The translations under genes and the position numbers were made by a program. The notes under the pieces were generated by a model, which worked only from the letters and a program-made list of their open reading frames with translations, had not been told where the DNA came from and made no database searches. Below, piece by piece: positions 1 to 9,249 of a stretch of DNA of 43,263 bases (the stretch's first letter is position 1; the number at the start of each line of letters is the position of its first letter). The stretch is from contig NZ_JACVZC010000045.1 in assembly GCF_016658545.1 (NCBI RefSeq), forward strand, positions 1 to 43,263, in the 5' to 3' direction. The stretch is from Pseudomonas sp. S37 (GTDB lineage Bacteria; Pseudomonadota; Gammaproteobacteria; Pseudomonadales; Pseudomonadaceae).

Positions 1-38
<38 letters not shown>

Positions 39-177
39 CTCCTACAGGGGATCACACCGCCCAAACGCATAGTAGACAATATGTATAACACCGATAGACA
101 ATGACAATATGCCGCACTGCTACGGCCCAGGTGCCACTGGCGGCATGCCGTGCTAGTTCGTTTATCGGAGTATAAAA

Positions 178-1497
178 ATGCAAAAAATCACTTCGTTGCC
201 TGGCGATGACGCCCGTCCGGGCTGGTACCACACCAGCCCCAAACGTGCACCGCGCCCGGGCCATTCGGGGCGCAAGGAAGCACGCTGGACCATTGTCGGC
301 GCTGGCTTGACCGGTTTGGCAGCAGCGCGCCAACTGGCGCTGAACTTCCCCGACGAGGAAATCGTGCTGGTCGAAGCCCAGGAAGTCGGCTTTGGCTCCG
401 CTGGCCGTAATGCCGGCTTCGCCATCGACGTACCGCACGACATCGGCGCCAAGGACTACATCGGCGACGTCACCACCGCCACCAAAGTGCTGCGCCTGAA
501 CACCCTGGGCCAGGCATACCTGCGCGACATCGTCGAACGCAATGGCATCGACTGCCAGATGTCCGATTCCGGCAAGTACCAGGCTGCGGTCGGTGCCAAG
601 GGCATTGCGATTCTCGAGGCCTACCGCAGCGGCCTGGAGAAGATCGGCTGCAGCTCCACCCTGATCAACGAGCAGGACCTGCCCGCGCACATCGGCACGT
701 CGTACTACAAAAAAGCCCTGCACATCCCCGGCACCCTGCTGCTGCAGCCCTCGGCACTGGTCAAGGGCCTGGCCGACAACCTGCCAGCCAACGTTACCCT
801 GTACGAACACACCCCGATCACTTCGATCGACCACGGCGACAAGATCACCCTGGTGCATGACCGCGGCACTATCGTCACCGACAAGCTGATCCTGGCCAAC
901 AACGGCTTCGCCTCGGCATTCGGCTTCCTCAAGGGCCGCCTGTTGCCGACCTTCCTCTACGCCAGCCTGAGCCGCCAACTGACGGACGAAGAACAGGCCC
1001 GTCTCGGCGGCCAGCCGGTATGGGGGGTGATCCCTGCGCACCCGTTCGGCAGTACCGTGCGCCGCACCGCCGACAACCGCATCCTGATCCGCAACAGTTT
1101 CAACTTCTACCCGGACGGCCGCCCACGCGCCAATGCCCTGCAAAGCCACCTGCCCACCCACCGCAAGTCGTTCGAGCGGCGCTTCCCGATGCTCGGCAAT
1201 GTCGAGTTCGAATACTCCTGGAGCGGCGCCATTTGCCTGTCGGATAACCACGAGGGTTTCTTCGGCCAACTGGCCCCTAACGTATACGGCGCGCTGTGCT
1301 GCAACGGCCTGGGCATTACCCGTGGTACCGCCACCGGCAAGCTGCTGGCCGACTGGCTGGCCGGCGAGCGCAACGAACATATCGACTTCCTGCTGGCGTC
1401 CCCTGGGCCGAACAAGACCCCACCGCAACCGTTCCTGTCCATTGGCGTTAATTCGGTGCTCAAGTGGGGCCAGTTCCGCGCCGGCCTGGAAGTCTGA
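178..1497 (+). CDS. FAD-dependent amine/amino-acid oxidoreductase, PuuB/DadA-like
   Basis: A 439-residue flavoprotein of the DAO family. A Rossmann dinucleotide fold begins near residue 38 (IVGAGLTGLAAARQLA), with an acidic end of the second strand (VLVEAQ) and the FAD-contact motif GSAGRNAGF near residue 75. A C-terminal segment near residues 370-390 (NGLGITRGTATGKLLADWL) is the usual FAD/substrate closure. The family oxidises amines or N-methyl/N-glutamyl amino acids; closest by eye is gamma-glutamylputrescine oxidase. The start is an ATG with CGGAG seven bases upstream. It is 60 bp ahead of an MFS permease on the same strand, so the pair probably imports and oxidises one amine compound. 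The substrate is not readable from the sequence. Confidence 0.85.
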   Translation: MQKITSLPGDDARPGWYHTSPKRAPRPGHSGRKEARWTIVGAGLTGLAAARQLALNFPDEEIVLVEAQEVGFGSAGRNAGFAIDVPHDIGAKDYIGDVTTATKVLRLNTLGQAYLRDIVERNGIDCQMSDSGKYQAAVGAKGIAILEAYRSGLEKIGCSSTLINEQDLPAHIGTSYYKKALHIPGTLLLQPSALVKGLADNLPANVTLYEHTPITSIDHGDKITLVHDRGTIVTDKLILANNGFASAFGFLKGRLLPTFLYASLSRQLTDEEQARLGGQPVWGVIPAHPFGSTVRRTADNRILIRNSFNFYPDGRPRANALQSHLPTHRKSFERRFPMLGNVEFEYSWSGAICLSDNHEGFFGQLAPNVYGALCCNGLGITRGTATGKLLADWLAGERNEHIDFLLASPGPNKTPPQPFLSIGVNSVLKWGQFRAGLEV

Positions 1498-1557
1498 CAC
1501 TGCGGGCCTTGTGCCCGCCTTTGCGACACCGCATCACCCACAGACCAAGAGAGAATC

Positions 1558-2892
1558 ATGCGTTCCACTGCACCACCCGTCATGATCGACGACGTTGAAA
1601 TCAACAGCTTCCATCAACTGCTCACCCTGCGTACCGGGCTGGGCTGGGTGATGGTCGGTTATATCCTCAGCATCATTGGCGTGGCGACCCTGCCGATGTC
1701 GGCCGCGCTGCAACTGAGCGGCTTCTGGCAAGGCGTGATCGCCGCCATGGCCCTGCTCGGGGTGTTTGCCGGCGGCTTTTTTGGCGGCTGGCTGACCGAC
1801 CGCGTGGGCCGACAGAAGCTGTTCTTCGTCGCCCCGGCCATTGTCATGCTGTCGTCGGTGGGCATGCTCTGGGTCCAGGACCCGCTGACCCTGTCGCTGT
1901 TGCGCCTGCTGTGCGGTCTGGCCGTCGGCATCGAGTACACCGCCGCCGGCTCGCTGCTGACCGAGTTCCTGCCACAAAGATCCCGGGGTTCGCGGCTGTC
2001 GCTGCTGACCGTGCTGTGGTTTGTCGGTGCCGCGCTGGCCTACATCACCGGCAACTTCATGCTCGCCGATGCCGGCCCCGAGCAATGGCGTGCCGTCATG
2101 GCCAGCCCGGCGATCATTGCCGGCCTGCTGCTGATGGCCCGCCTGGGCACCCCGGAATCGCCGCGCTGGCTGCTGAGCAAGGGCCGCCGCAAAGAGGCCG
2201 AGCAGGTGATCCGCAAGGTGTATGGGCGGGATTTTTCGCTGCGCAACATCCGCGATGACAGAGCCTCGGGCAACGCCATGACGTTCATCGGCGCACTGCG
2301 TGCGGGCTACGGCAAGCGCATCCTGTTCGTGGTGCTGTTCTGGGCCTGTGCGGTGATCCCCCTGTTCGCCGTGTATGCTTTCGTGCCCAAGCTGTTCCAG
2401 GCCCTGCAACTGACCGGCAACCTGGCTGCCTATGGCTCGGTGGGCATCACCCTGATCCTGGTGCTTGGCTGCTGCGTCGCCACCTGGTTGATCAACTACC
2501 TGGGGCGGCGCACCATCATCATCCACAGTTTTCTGTGGTCGGGGTTGGCACTGCTGGGGCTGGGGCTGTTCCCGGATGCCGAGGGCTGGGTGGTTTTGAC
2601 GCTGTTTGGCGCCTACGCACTGTTCATCGGCGGCGCGCAAGTGCTGGAGTTCGTCTACCCCAACGAGCTGTTCCCAACCGAAATCCGCGCATTCGCGGTC
2701 GGTATGGGGGCATCGTTGGCGGCGTTCAGCTCGGCCATCGGTACCTGGCTGGTTCCGATTTCGCTGGAGCAGTTGGGCATTGCCAACACCCTGTTTGCGG
2801 CAACGGCCATTACCATGCTGGGGCTGGCCGTGTCGCTGGTGCTGGCGCCGGAGACCCGGTCGATGACCCTGCAGGAAGCGGCGGCGCTATAG
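1558..2892 (+). CDS. MFS transporter, sugar-porter/organic-acid type
   Basis: A 444-residue inner-membrane permease with about 12 hydrophobic helices in two halves. Diagnostic MFS motifs are present: GGWLTDRVGRQK in loop 2-3, PESPRWLL plus a cytoplasmic lysine/arginine-rich loop after helix 6 (KGRRKEAEQVIRKVYGRDF), YLGRRT in the second half, and PETRSMTLQEA at the C-terminus. The start is supported by GAGAG upstream of the ATG. It lies 60 bp after the FAD oxidoreductase and is probably co-transcribed. The two share an unknown, perhaps amine or betaine-like, substrate. A composite REP follows the stop codon. Confidence 0.85.
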   Translation: MRSTAPPVMIDDVEINSFHQLLTLRTGLGWVMVGYILSIIGVATLPMSAALQLSGFWQGVIAAMALLGVFAGGFFGGWLTDRVGRQKLFFVAPAIVMLSSVGMLWVQDPLTLSLLRLLCGLAVGIEYTAAGSLLTEFLPQRSRGSRLSLLTVLWFVGAALAYITGNFMLADAGPEQWRAVMASPAIIAGLLLMARLGTPESPRWLLSKGRRKEAEQVIRKVYGRDFSLRNIRDDRASGNAMTFIGALRAGYGKRILFVVLFWACAVIPLFAVYAFVPKLFQALQLTGNLAAYGSVGITLILVLGCCVATWLINYLGRRTIIIHSFLWSGLALLGLGLFPDAEGWVVLTLFGAYALFIGGAQVLEFVYPNELFPTEIRAFAVGMGASLAAFSSAIGTWLVPISLEQLGIANTLFAATAITMLGLAVSLVLAPETRSMTLQEAAAL

Positions 2893-2937
2893 GAGATCGC
2901 GCAGAGAACTGAGTTTGCAAGCGGTCCGCATACCCTT

Positions 2938-3018
2938 TGGGAGCGGCTTTAGCCGCGAAGAATCCAATGCGCTGCATGGCACCGGCTGCGCCGGTGTTCG
3001 CGGCTAAAGCCGCTCCCA
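2938..3018. repeat. Composite REP pair (BIME-like) with conserved spacer
   Basis: Perfect 22-bp arms (TGGGAGCGGCTTTAGCCGCGAA at 2938-2959 and its complement at 2997-3018) enclose a spacer with a small hairpin (ACCGGC TGC GCCGGT). The spacer is nearly the same as that in the element at 42057-42141. It sits between the MFS gene and the convergent hemB and may act as a bidirectional terminator. Confidence 0.85.
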
Positions 3019-3086
3019 CAGTGTCCCTGCTAACTCAATGAGTTATGTGCAGTTCAATGAGAGCGGCCTGTGCATGCCTTGGAAGA

Positions 3087-4061
3087 TCAGATACCTTCGC
3101 GGGCCAGGTCCATGGCGAAGTAAGTAAGGATCAGGTCGGCACCGGCGCGCTTGATCGCGCCAATGCTCTCGCGCACCACGCGGCCTTCATCGATGGCACC
3201 GGCCAGGCCACCGAACTTGATCATCGCGTACTCGCCACTTACCTGGTACGCCGCCAGCGGCAGGCGCGAGGCAGCGCGGATGTCGGCGATCACGTCCAGG
3301 TAGGCACCGGCCGGCTTGACCATCAGCACGTCCGCCCCTTCCTGCTCGTCGAGCAGCGACTCGCGCACGGCTTCGCGGCGGTTCATCGGGTTCATCTGGT
3401 AGCTCTTGCGGTCGCCCTTCAGGGCAGTGCCGCCGGCTTCACGGAACGGGCCATACAGCGACGAGGCAAACTTGGTGGAATAGGCCATGATCGCGGTGTC
3501 GTGGAAGCCAGCGCCATCCAGCGCGCTACGGATCGCCTGCACCTGGCCGTCCATCGCTGCCGACGGGGCAATGAAATCGGCACCGGCAGCAGCGGCAATC
3601 ACCGCCTGCTTGCCCAGGTTGGCCAGGGTTGCATCGTTGTCCACACCATGGTCATGCATGACACCGCAGTGGCCATGGCTGGTGTACTCGCAGAAACAGG
3701 TGTCGGACATCACCACCATTTCCGGCACGGTGTCCTTGCAGATACGCGACATGCGCGCCACCAGGCCATTTTCGTTCCAGGTGTCGCTGCCAACGGCATC
3801 CAGGTTATGCGATACACCAAAGGTCATCACCGACTTGATGCCGGCGCGGGCATAGCGCTCGATTTCCTGGGCCAGCAGCTTCTCGGGAATACGGTTGACG
3901 CCCGGCATGCTGGTGATCGGCACGAAGTCGTCGATACCTTCTTCGACGAAGATCGGCAGGATCAGGTCTTCAAGGCGGAACTCGGTTTCCTGGAAGATCG
4001 TGCGCAGGGACTCGTTCTGGCGCAGGCGGCGGGGACGAACGGACGGGAATTGGTTGGACAT
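3087..4061 (-). CDS. hemB: Delta-aminolevulinic acid dehydratase (porphobilinogen synthase), zinc type
   Basis: A 324-residue HemB that condenses two 5-aminolevulinate molecules to porphobilinogen in haem and tetrapyrrole synthesis. Both Schiff-base lysines are visible: K197 ([15 protein letters not shown]) and K249 ([13 protein letters not shown]). The metal site has three cysteines, C122, C124 and C132 ([14 protein letters not shown]), which is the zinc-dependent type. P. aeruginosa HemB is known for an aspartate-rich magnesium-type site instead, so this may be a second, zinc-type paralogue. The length is normal. It reads alone on the minus strand, with REP elements on both sides. The genome probably also carries the Mg-type gene elsewhere, which I cannot see here. 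Confidence 0.95.
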   Translation of the reverse strand: MSNQFPSVRPRRLRQNESLRTIFQETEFRLEDLILPIFVEEGIDDFVPITSMPGVNRIPEKLLAQEIERYARAGIKSVMTFGVSHNLDAVGSDTWNENGLVARMSRICKDTVPEMVVMSDTCFCEYTSHGHCGVMHDHGVDNDATLANLGKQAVIAAAAGADFIAPSAAMDGQVQAIRSALDGAGFHDTAIMAYSTKFASSLYGPFREAGGTALKGDRKSYQMNPMNRREAVRESLLDEQEGADVLMVKPAGAYLDVIADIRAASRLPLAAYQVSGEYAMIKFGGLAGAIDEGRVVRESIGAIKRAGADLILTYFAMDLAREGI

Positions 4062-4187
4062 GACTGCTCCAGGGAATTTGAACGGCGTATACCTTATGCC
4101 TGTCGGGCGCCAGTGAAAAGGCCAATTGACTAGATATTGCCTTGCGTCAAAGACAATGACTGGCCTGGGGTCTGATTATCCTGTGCT

Positions 4188-4280
4188 GGCCTCTTCGCGG
4201 GTAAACCCGCTCCCACAGGATTACCTCAGGCTCGAATACTGTGTGATCCCTGTGGGAGCGGGTTTACCCGCGAAGAGGCC
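4188..4280. repeat. REP pair, perfect 32-bp inverted repeat
   Basis: Left arm 4188-4219 (GGCCTCTTCGCGGGTAAACC and onward) and right arm 4249-4280 are exact reverse complements, 29 nt apart. This is the classic P. putida REP in convergent pair form, lying between hemB and the RIO kinase gene. Such pairs fold into long cruciforms or hairpins and usually lie outside genes. Confidence 0.93.
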
Positions 4281-4295
4281 GGTACAGGCAACAGA

Positions 4296-5189
4296 TTACT
4301 GCAGCCAGGGCGGCGTCGGCTCTTCTGCCTTGGCCGGGCCATGCTCGGCTTCGGCCCTGGCCGCACGGCGGCGGGCGTCATCCAGCCGGGCGGCGTCGAT
4401 TTCGCGCATTACCCCGCCCACGTCAGCTTCATGCTCGTCTTCCTCGAACACCCCGGTCAACGCGGTATCAGGCAGCAGCTTGCCGGCCTCATACAACGCC
4501 CACATTTCCTGCGCAAACCGCGTGCTTTTCAGCTCCGGGGCAAAACGCCCGAAGTAGTGGGCCATGTTGTCCACGTCACGCTGCAGCATGCTGAAGGCAT
4601 GGTTGTTGGCTGCGGCATCCACCGCCTGCGGCAAGTCGATGATCACCGGCCCGTCCGGGCCGAGCAGCACGTTGAACTCGGATAGGTCGCCATGCACCAG
4701 CCCGGCACACAGCATCAGCACGATCTGGCGAATGACAAAGGCGTGGAACGTGCGGGCCTCTTCGGCTTCGAGGTGCACGTCGTTCAGGCGCGGGGCCGCA
4801 TCGCCGTCGGCGTCGGTCACCAACTCCATCAGCAATACGCCGTCCTGGAAGTCGTAGGGCTTGGGTACCCGTACACCAGCACCGGCCAAACGGAACAATG
4901 CCGCCACTTCGGCGTTCTGCCAGGCGTCTTCGGCTTCTTTACGGCCGTACTTGCTGCCCTTGGCCATGGCCCGGGCCTGGCGGCTGTTACGCACCTTGCG
5001 GCCTTCCTGGTACTCGGCGGCCTGGCGAAAACTGCGCTTGTTGGCTTCTTTATAGACTTTGGCGCAGCGCACCTGGTTGCCGCAGCGCACCACATACACG
5101 GCGGCTTCCTTGCCACTCATCAACGGTCGCAGTACTTCGTCGACCAGGCCGTCCTCGATCAGGGGTTCGATTCTTTTGGGTGTCTTCAT
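4296..5189 (-). CDS. RIO-type serine/threonine protein kinase
   Basis: A 297-residue atypical kinase. Near the N-terminus is the RIO nucleotide loop SGKEAAVYVV (residues 25-34), then the ATP-binding lysine K44 (RCAKVYK). The catalytic loop is HGDLSEFN (D168), and the metal-binding loop is VIIDLPQAVD (D185). The C-terminal 60 residues are acidic then Arg/Ala-rich and probably disordered. RIO1 kinases act in ribosome maturation in archaea and eukaryotes; the role of bacterial homologues is unsettled. The gene stands alone between REP elements, upstream of hemB and downstream of the gabP-like gene on the same strand. A kinase fold is sure; its substrate is unknown. Confidence 0.88.
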   Translation of the reverse strand: MKTPKRIEPLIEDGLVDEVLRPLMSGKEAAVYVVRCGNQVRCAKVYKEANKRSFRQAAEYQEGRKVRNSRQARAMAKGSKYGRKEAEDAWQNAEVAALFRLAGAGVRVPKPYDFQDGVLLMELVTDADGDAAPRLNDVHLEAEEARTFHAFVIRQIVLMLCAGLVHGDLSEFNVLLGPDGPVIIDLPQAVDAAANNHAFSMLQRDVDNMAHYFGRFAPELKSTRFAQEMWALYEAGKLLPDTALTGVFEEDEHEADVGGVMREIDAARLDDARRRAARAEAEHGPAKAEEPTPPWLQ

Positions 5190-5316
5190 CAGGCTGCGTT
5201 CAGGGTCCTGGCTGTAATGCTGGACATCCTCTCACAGCCTGATGCGACTTGCTCGTCTGTCTGGTCGATAAGTTGACGCGCCCCTTGTAGGAGCGCACAG
5301 GCCAGAACTCGAGCCG

Positions 5317-6696
5317 TCAGGCTGCGCTCACTGCCACCCCGCGCGAGCGGCGGCGAGTGACCAGCAGGCCGGAACACACCACCAGCACCGCCAGCACCAT
5401 AGTCGACACCACTTCAATACGGTGATCCGGGCGGAACAACATCAGCACCAGCACGCTACTGATGAACAGGATCACCGCCCAGGTCAGCCATGGGAACAGC
5501 CACATGCGGTAACTCAAGGTTTTGCCCTGTGCGGTCAGGCGCTGACGCAGGCGCAGCTGGCTAATGGCAATCACCAGGTACACCAGCAGGGCAATGGCGC
5601 CCGAGCTGGCCATGAGAAAGCCGAACACCTGGGCCGGCACCAGGTAATTGGCGATCACCGCCAGGAATGCCGCACCGGTAGACAGCAACACTGCCACCAC
5701 CGGCGTACCACTGCGGCTGGTGACCTGGGCACAGGCCGGGGCATCACCACGCCGGCTCAGCGAATAGACCATGCGCGAGGCGGTGTACAGCGACGAGTTG
5801 AGGCAGCTGGTGACCGAAGTCAGCACCACGAAATCGATGATCGCCTTGGCGTTGGCCACGCCGAGGGTGTCCAGCACCGTGACATAAGAGCCCTCGGTAG
5901 ACAGGCGCGGGTCGGTCCACGGCACCAGCGCAATGACGATGAAAATTGACAGGATATAGAACAGCGCAATCCGCCAGATCACCGAATTGGTGGCCTTGGA
6001 AATATGCTTGCCGGCCTCGTCCGACTCGGCCGCCGCAATGGTCACCACCTCAGCCCCCAGAAATGAAAACATGGTGATCAGCATGGCGCTGAGTACCGCA
6101 CCAAAGCCGTTGGGCATGAAACCGCCGGTGTCCCACAGCCGCGAAACGCCGCTGACGCCAGAGCCTGGCAACAGGCCAAAAATGGCACAGGCACCCAGGG
6201 CGATAAAGCTGACGATAGCCACCACCTTGACCAGTGCCAGCCAGAACTCGAATTCGCCGTAGTTCTTTACGCTGAACAGGTTGGTGGCGGTCAGCAGCAA
6301 GGTGATCACCAGCGACAGGACCCAGATCTCCAGCTGCGGCACCCAGGAATTGATGATGGTGGCGGCAATATTGGCCTCGATCGGAATGATCAAGACCCAG
6401 AACCACCAGTAAAGCCAGCCGATGGTGTAGCCGGCCCACTTGCCGATGGCGAGGTCGGCATAGGTGGAAAACGAACCGGTATCCGGTGAGGCGACGGCCA
6501 TTTCCGCCAGCATGCGCATCACCAGCACCACCAGGCCACCCGCGAGGATATAGGCCAGGATGGTGGCCGGCCCGGCTTCGGCGATGGCGCGACCAGAGCC
6601 GACAAACAGGCCGGCGCCGATCACGCCGGCAATGGACAGCATGGTCACATGCCGTGATTTCAATCCATGACTCAAATTGTTCTTGTGGGTTTGCAT
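5317..6696 (-). CDS. gabP: GabP-like amino-acid permease (APC superfamily)
   Basis: A 459-residue inner-membrane transporter with about 12 helices. It opens with the amino-acid permease signature around helix 1 (HVTMLSIAGVIGAGLFVGSG) and has the typical loop AESDEAGKHISKATNSVIWRI after helix 6. It belongs to the AnsP/GabP/LysP branch. It follows lhgO on the same strand after a 139-bp gap with hairpin sequences, completing a csiD-lhgO-gabP order known from E. coli and Pseudomonas. By context it probably imports 4-aminobutyrate, 5-aminovalerate or a similar omega-amino acid feeding the glutarate route. The start ATG has an AAGG-type ribosome-binding site upstream. Confidence 0.88.
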   Translation of the reverse strand: MQTHKNNLSHGLKSRHVTMLSIAGVIGAGLFVGSGRAIAEAGPATILAYILAGGLVVLVMRMLAEMAVASPDTGSFSTYADLAIGKWAGYTIGWLYWWFWVLIIPIEANIAATIINSWVPQLEIWVLSLVITLLLTATNLFSVKNYGEFEFWLALVKVVAIVSFIALGACAIFGLLPGSGVSGVSRLWDTGGFMPNGFGAVLSAMLITMFSFLGAEVVTIAAAESDEAGKHISKATNSVIWRIALFYILSIFIVIALVPWTDPRLSTEGSYVTVLDTLGVANAKAIIDFVVLTSVTSCLNSSLYTASRMVYSLSRRGDAPACAQVTSRSGTPVVAVLLSTGAAFLAVIANYLVPAQVFGFLMASSGAIALLVYLVIAISQLRLRQRLTAQGKTLSYRMWLFPWLTWAVILFISSVLVLMLFRPDHRIEVVSTMVLAVLVVCSGLLVTRRRSRGVAVSAA

Positions 6697-6721
6697 GGCA
6701 CTACCTTGTTGTTTTTGTCAT

Positions 6722-6791
6722 GCCCGCGGGCTGCACGTCACCGACGCGGGCGCGAAAAAGCCCGCCCTGCCCTAAATGGTGAGTAGGGCAG
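6722..6791. other. Paired hairpins between lhgO and gabP
   Basis: Two inverted repeats lie in the lhgO-gabP gap: GCCCGCG (6722-6728) with CGCGGGC (6745-6751), and CTGCCCT (6767-6773) with AGGGCAG (6785-6791). A short A-run (T-run on the minus strand) lies between them. They may lower read-through from lhgO into gabP; neither is a textbook terminator. Confidence 0.4.
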
Positions 6792-6835
6792 TTCGGGTTG
6801 AGTAAAGCGAAACCGCAGAAGGTGTTACGAAGGTG

Positions 6836-8086
6836 TCAGCCGGCCGCCCGCTGGCTGGCCGCCAGATCTGCCTTGGGGAAGCTGCCACCCTGCAGGCTGA
6901 CCTGTTCACGCACCTTGTCGACGATGTAGGCGCCGATCGGAATGGCCGAGGTGGCGGCCGGGGATGGTGCGTTGCACACGTTGACGCTGCGCGCGGTGTT
7001 GACGAACAGGAAGTCGTCGATCAGCTTGCCGTCGCGCGACACCGCCTGGGCGCGCACGCCGGCCGGGTATGGCGTGAGGTCGGCCTTGGTGATGCTCGGG
7101 CAGTACTTCTGCACTTGCTTGAGGTAGCCACCCTTGAACAGCGAGTTCTTCATCTCGATCAAGCCCGGGCGGAAGTTCTTCGCCAGCACCTTGAGAATAC
7201 CGGGGGTGGTCAGGGTCTGCAGCAGGTCGCCGGGGCTGACGTCGGTCTTGCGGTAACCCTCGCGCTTCATCGCCAGTACCGCGTTGGGGCCAACGGTGAC
7301 GGTACCGTCGATCATGCGGGTCAGATGCACACCCAAAAACGGCATCGACGGGTCGGGGATCGGGTAGATCAGGTGGTTGACGATCTGGTTGTGCTGCTTG
7401 GGCAGCAGGTAGTACTCGCCACGGAACGGGCAAATGACGAACTCGGTGCGCAGGCCCAGCATGCTGACCACACGGTCGGCCATCAGCCCAGAGCAGGTCA
7501 CCAGGAAACGGCTGCGGAACTCGTCCCGCGGGGTGCGCACGACCACTTCGCTGGCCAGTTCCTGCAGGCCGACTACCTCGGCACCGTAGCGGATTTCGCC
7601 ACCGGCACGCTGGAATTCGGCGCCCATGGCCGCGGTTACCTGCGCGTAATTGACGATGCCACTGGACGGCACGAAGATGCCACCCATGCCAACGATATTG
7701 GGTTCGCGCTCGCGCAACTCGTCAGCCGACAGCCAGTAGCGCTCCAGGCCGTTGGCCTCGGTGCGCTCCCACAGCGCCTTCATGCGTTGCATTTCAAGGT
7801 CGTTGGTCGCGACCAGCAACTTGCCGCATTCATCAAAGCGGATGCCGTGCTCGGTGCAGAAAGCCTTGGTGGCCTTGTTGCCTTCCAGGCAGAAGCGCGC
7901 CTTGAGGCTGCCGGGGGTGTAATACACGCCGGCGTGAATCACGCCGCTGTTGTGGCCGGTCTGGTGGCGGGCCGGGCCGGACTCTTTTTCCAGCAGGAGA
8001 ATCTTCGCGTCCGGGTAAACCTTGACCAGGTGCATGGCCGTGGACATGCCCACAATGCCACCGCCAATAATGATGAAATCGTACAC
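6836..8086 (-). CDS. lhgO: L-2-hydroxyglutarate oxidase (dehydrogenase)
   Basis: A 416-residue FAD enzyme that oxidises L-2-hydroxyglutarate to 2-oxoglutarate and passes electrons to the quinone pool. The N-terminus is a Rossmann loop (FIIIGGGIVGMSTAMHL, residues 4-20) followed by a Glu ending the second strand (LLLEKE) and the family motif HQTGHNSGVIHAGVYY near residue 57. The C-terminus carries NVCNAPSPAATSAIPIGAYI, the FAD-closing segment. The start codon is GTG (8086-8084), with GAGG about eight bases upstream. It sits 114 bp behind csiD, whose product makes its substrate, and ahead of a gabP-like gene. Confidence 0.95.
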   Translation of the reverse strand: MYDFIIIGGGIVGMSTAMHLVKVYPDAKILLLEKESGPARHQTGHNSGVIHAGVYYTPGSLKARFCLEGNKATKAFCTEHGIRFDECGKLLVATNDLEMQRMKALWERTEANGLERYWLSADELREREPNIVGMGGIFVPSSGIVNYAQVTAAMGAEFQRAGGEIRYGAEVVGLQELASEVVVRTPRDEFRSRFLVTCSGLMADRVVSMLGLRTEFVICPFRGEYYLLPKQHNQIVNHLIYPIPDPSMPFLGVHLTRMIDGTVTVGPNAVLAMKREGYRKTDVSPGDLLQTLTTPGILKVLAKNFRPGLIEMKNSLFKGGYLKQVQKYCPSITKADLTPYPAGVRAQAVSRDGKLIDDFLFVNTARSVNVCNAPSPAATSAIPIGAYIVDKVREQVSLQGGSFPKADLAASQRAAG

Positions 8087-8165
8087 AGCCTTACCTCACA
8101 CGCAGGCATTGCCTGGCTGGCTCACCAAGGCCAGCGCGGGCCCTGGTGGCATCGTTTTGTGCAAA

Positions 8166-8194
8166 GACGCGTGGGCGGGCGCCCGCCCCGCGTC
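8166..8194 (-). terminator. Strong hairpin between csiD and lhgO, possible attenuator
   Basis: A 16-bp perfect palindrome (GGGCGGGCGCCCGCCC, 8173-8188) is extended by GACGCG on the left and CGCGTC on the right, with one bulged T. On the csiD strand it is followed by only a few T residues (CGTCTTTGC), so it resembles a weak intrinsic terminator. It lies seven bases beyond the csiD stop, and may reduce but not stop transcription into lhgO or protect the csiD 3' end. Confidence 0.6.
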
Positions 8195-8200
8195 CTGTCT

Positions 8201-9178
8201 TTATTGCCCGCGCTGGTACAGCGGTTTGGGGAACGCCACATAACCACGCTGGCGCATCAGCTCGCGGCGCAGGCCCTCGTGCGGGGTGAAGCGGTCACGG
8301 CCATGCAGCCAGAACAGGTTGTTGATCAGCAGGAAGCTGCCGACACCCACCGGTACCGAAACCTTCTTCTCGCTGCCTTCCAGCGAATTGGACAGCGCAT
8401 TCAACCAGATGCCTTCCTCGTAGTTTTCCGGCTGCACGAACTGGTCAATGTAGCGCATGGTCGGGCGCCCTTCGCCATCGGTATCGAACACCGGGTGGAA
8501 TACATCTTCGGCCACCTTCTTGCTTGGCGGTGCGGTCCAGCGCATTTCACGGCGCGCCATCGGGTGACGGAAGAAAGCCTCGCACTGCTCCCAGTCATCC
8601 AGGTGCAGCAGCAGCGAGTTGCCGCCTTCCATGTTCTTTTCGTCGATCTTCAGCATCAGCACGTAGTCGGTGATCTGGTTGACGAAGGTGCCGTCGTTGT
8701 GCAGCTCCATGACCCGGTGCGGCTGGCGCAGGTAGCTGTCGGAGTTGTCGCTGTTGACCACCACGAAGCGCGCATAGAACTGGCCGCTCATGGCGTCGTA
8801 GTTGGAGCGGCCGATCAGGTGCGCACAGGCGGTGGTGAACTTGACCATATCCTCGGCCTGGCTCACGTCGTCCAGGCCGACCGGGGTGATCAGCATACCG
8901 CCGGTGGCGCGGTCGAGGATGGAGTTGAGCAGCACCGGGCGCAGGGTGCCCTGGCACAGCTCGTCAAGGATTTCGCCTACGCGAAAACGCAGGAACGACT
9001 TGTACTCCAGCGCCTGCACCGGCCATTGGGCAACGGCCTGGACGAACGCTTCGACGGTTTCCCGGGCAAAGGTCAGCTCCAGCAGGCGCGGCGATTGCTT
9101 CGACGGGGCGATGGTGTAACCACGCGGCTCGAGCGGCAGCGGCATGGCAAGTTCGTCGATCTGCGTAAAGGCGTTCAT
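8201..9178 (-). CDS. csiD: Glutarate 2-hydroxylase (Fe(II)/2-oxoglutarate dioxygenase)
   Basis: A 325-residue cytoplasmic dioxygenase, also called GlaH. It hydroxylates glutarate to L-2-hydroxyglutarate using 2-oxoglutarate and O2, near the end of the cadaverine/5-aminovalerate branch of lysine breakdown. The iron triad falls exactly where it does in E. coli CsiD: H160 and D162 (MELHNDGTF) and H292 ([11 protein letters not shown]). Arginines after H292 ([12 protein letters not shown]) suit 2-oxoglutarate binding. The start ATG has AGGA upstream. It is the first gene of the csiD-lhgO-gabP group, divergent from csiR, and its promoter overlaps the operator at 9250-9297. Confidence 0.97.
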   Translation of the reverse strand: MNAFTQIDELAMPLPLEPRGYTIAPSKQSPRLLELTFARETVEAFVQAVAQWPVQALEYKSFLRFRVGEILDELCQGTLRPVLLNSILDRATGGMLITPVGLDDVSQAEDMVKFTTACAHLIGRSNYDAMSGQFYARFVVVNSDNSDSYLRQPHRVMELHNDGTFVNQITDYVLMLKIDEKNMEGGNSLLLHLDDWEQCEAFFRHPMARREMRWTAPPSKKVAEDVFHPVFDTDGEGRPTMRYIDQFVQPENYEEGIWLNALSNSLEGSEKKVSVPVGVGSFLLINNLFWLHGRDRFTPHEGLRRELMRQRGYVAFPKPLYQRGQ

Positions 9179-9249
9179 GGCAGTGTCCTGGCTAAGAAGT
9201 TGGGTGGCGCCGTCCGGTGGTGACCTGGATCAGTGCGGGCGAGGTAAAA

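Noticed and set aside
178..2892. A complete putrescine (puu) operon at the left edge.
   Set aside because: Only a PuuB-like enzyme and a transporter are here; no gamma-glutamylputrescine synthetase or hydrolase, and the PuuR-like gene is 33 kb away.
6833..9223. A 796-codon open frame on the plus strand opposite lhgO and csiD.
   Set aside because: Both opposite genes are certain by motifs; the composition is that of a reverse-frame shadow in high-GC DNA and there is no ribosome-binding site.
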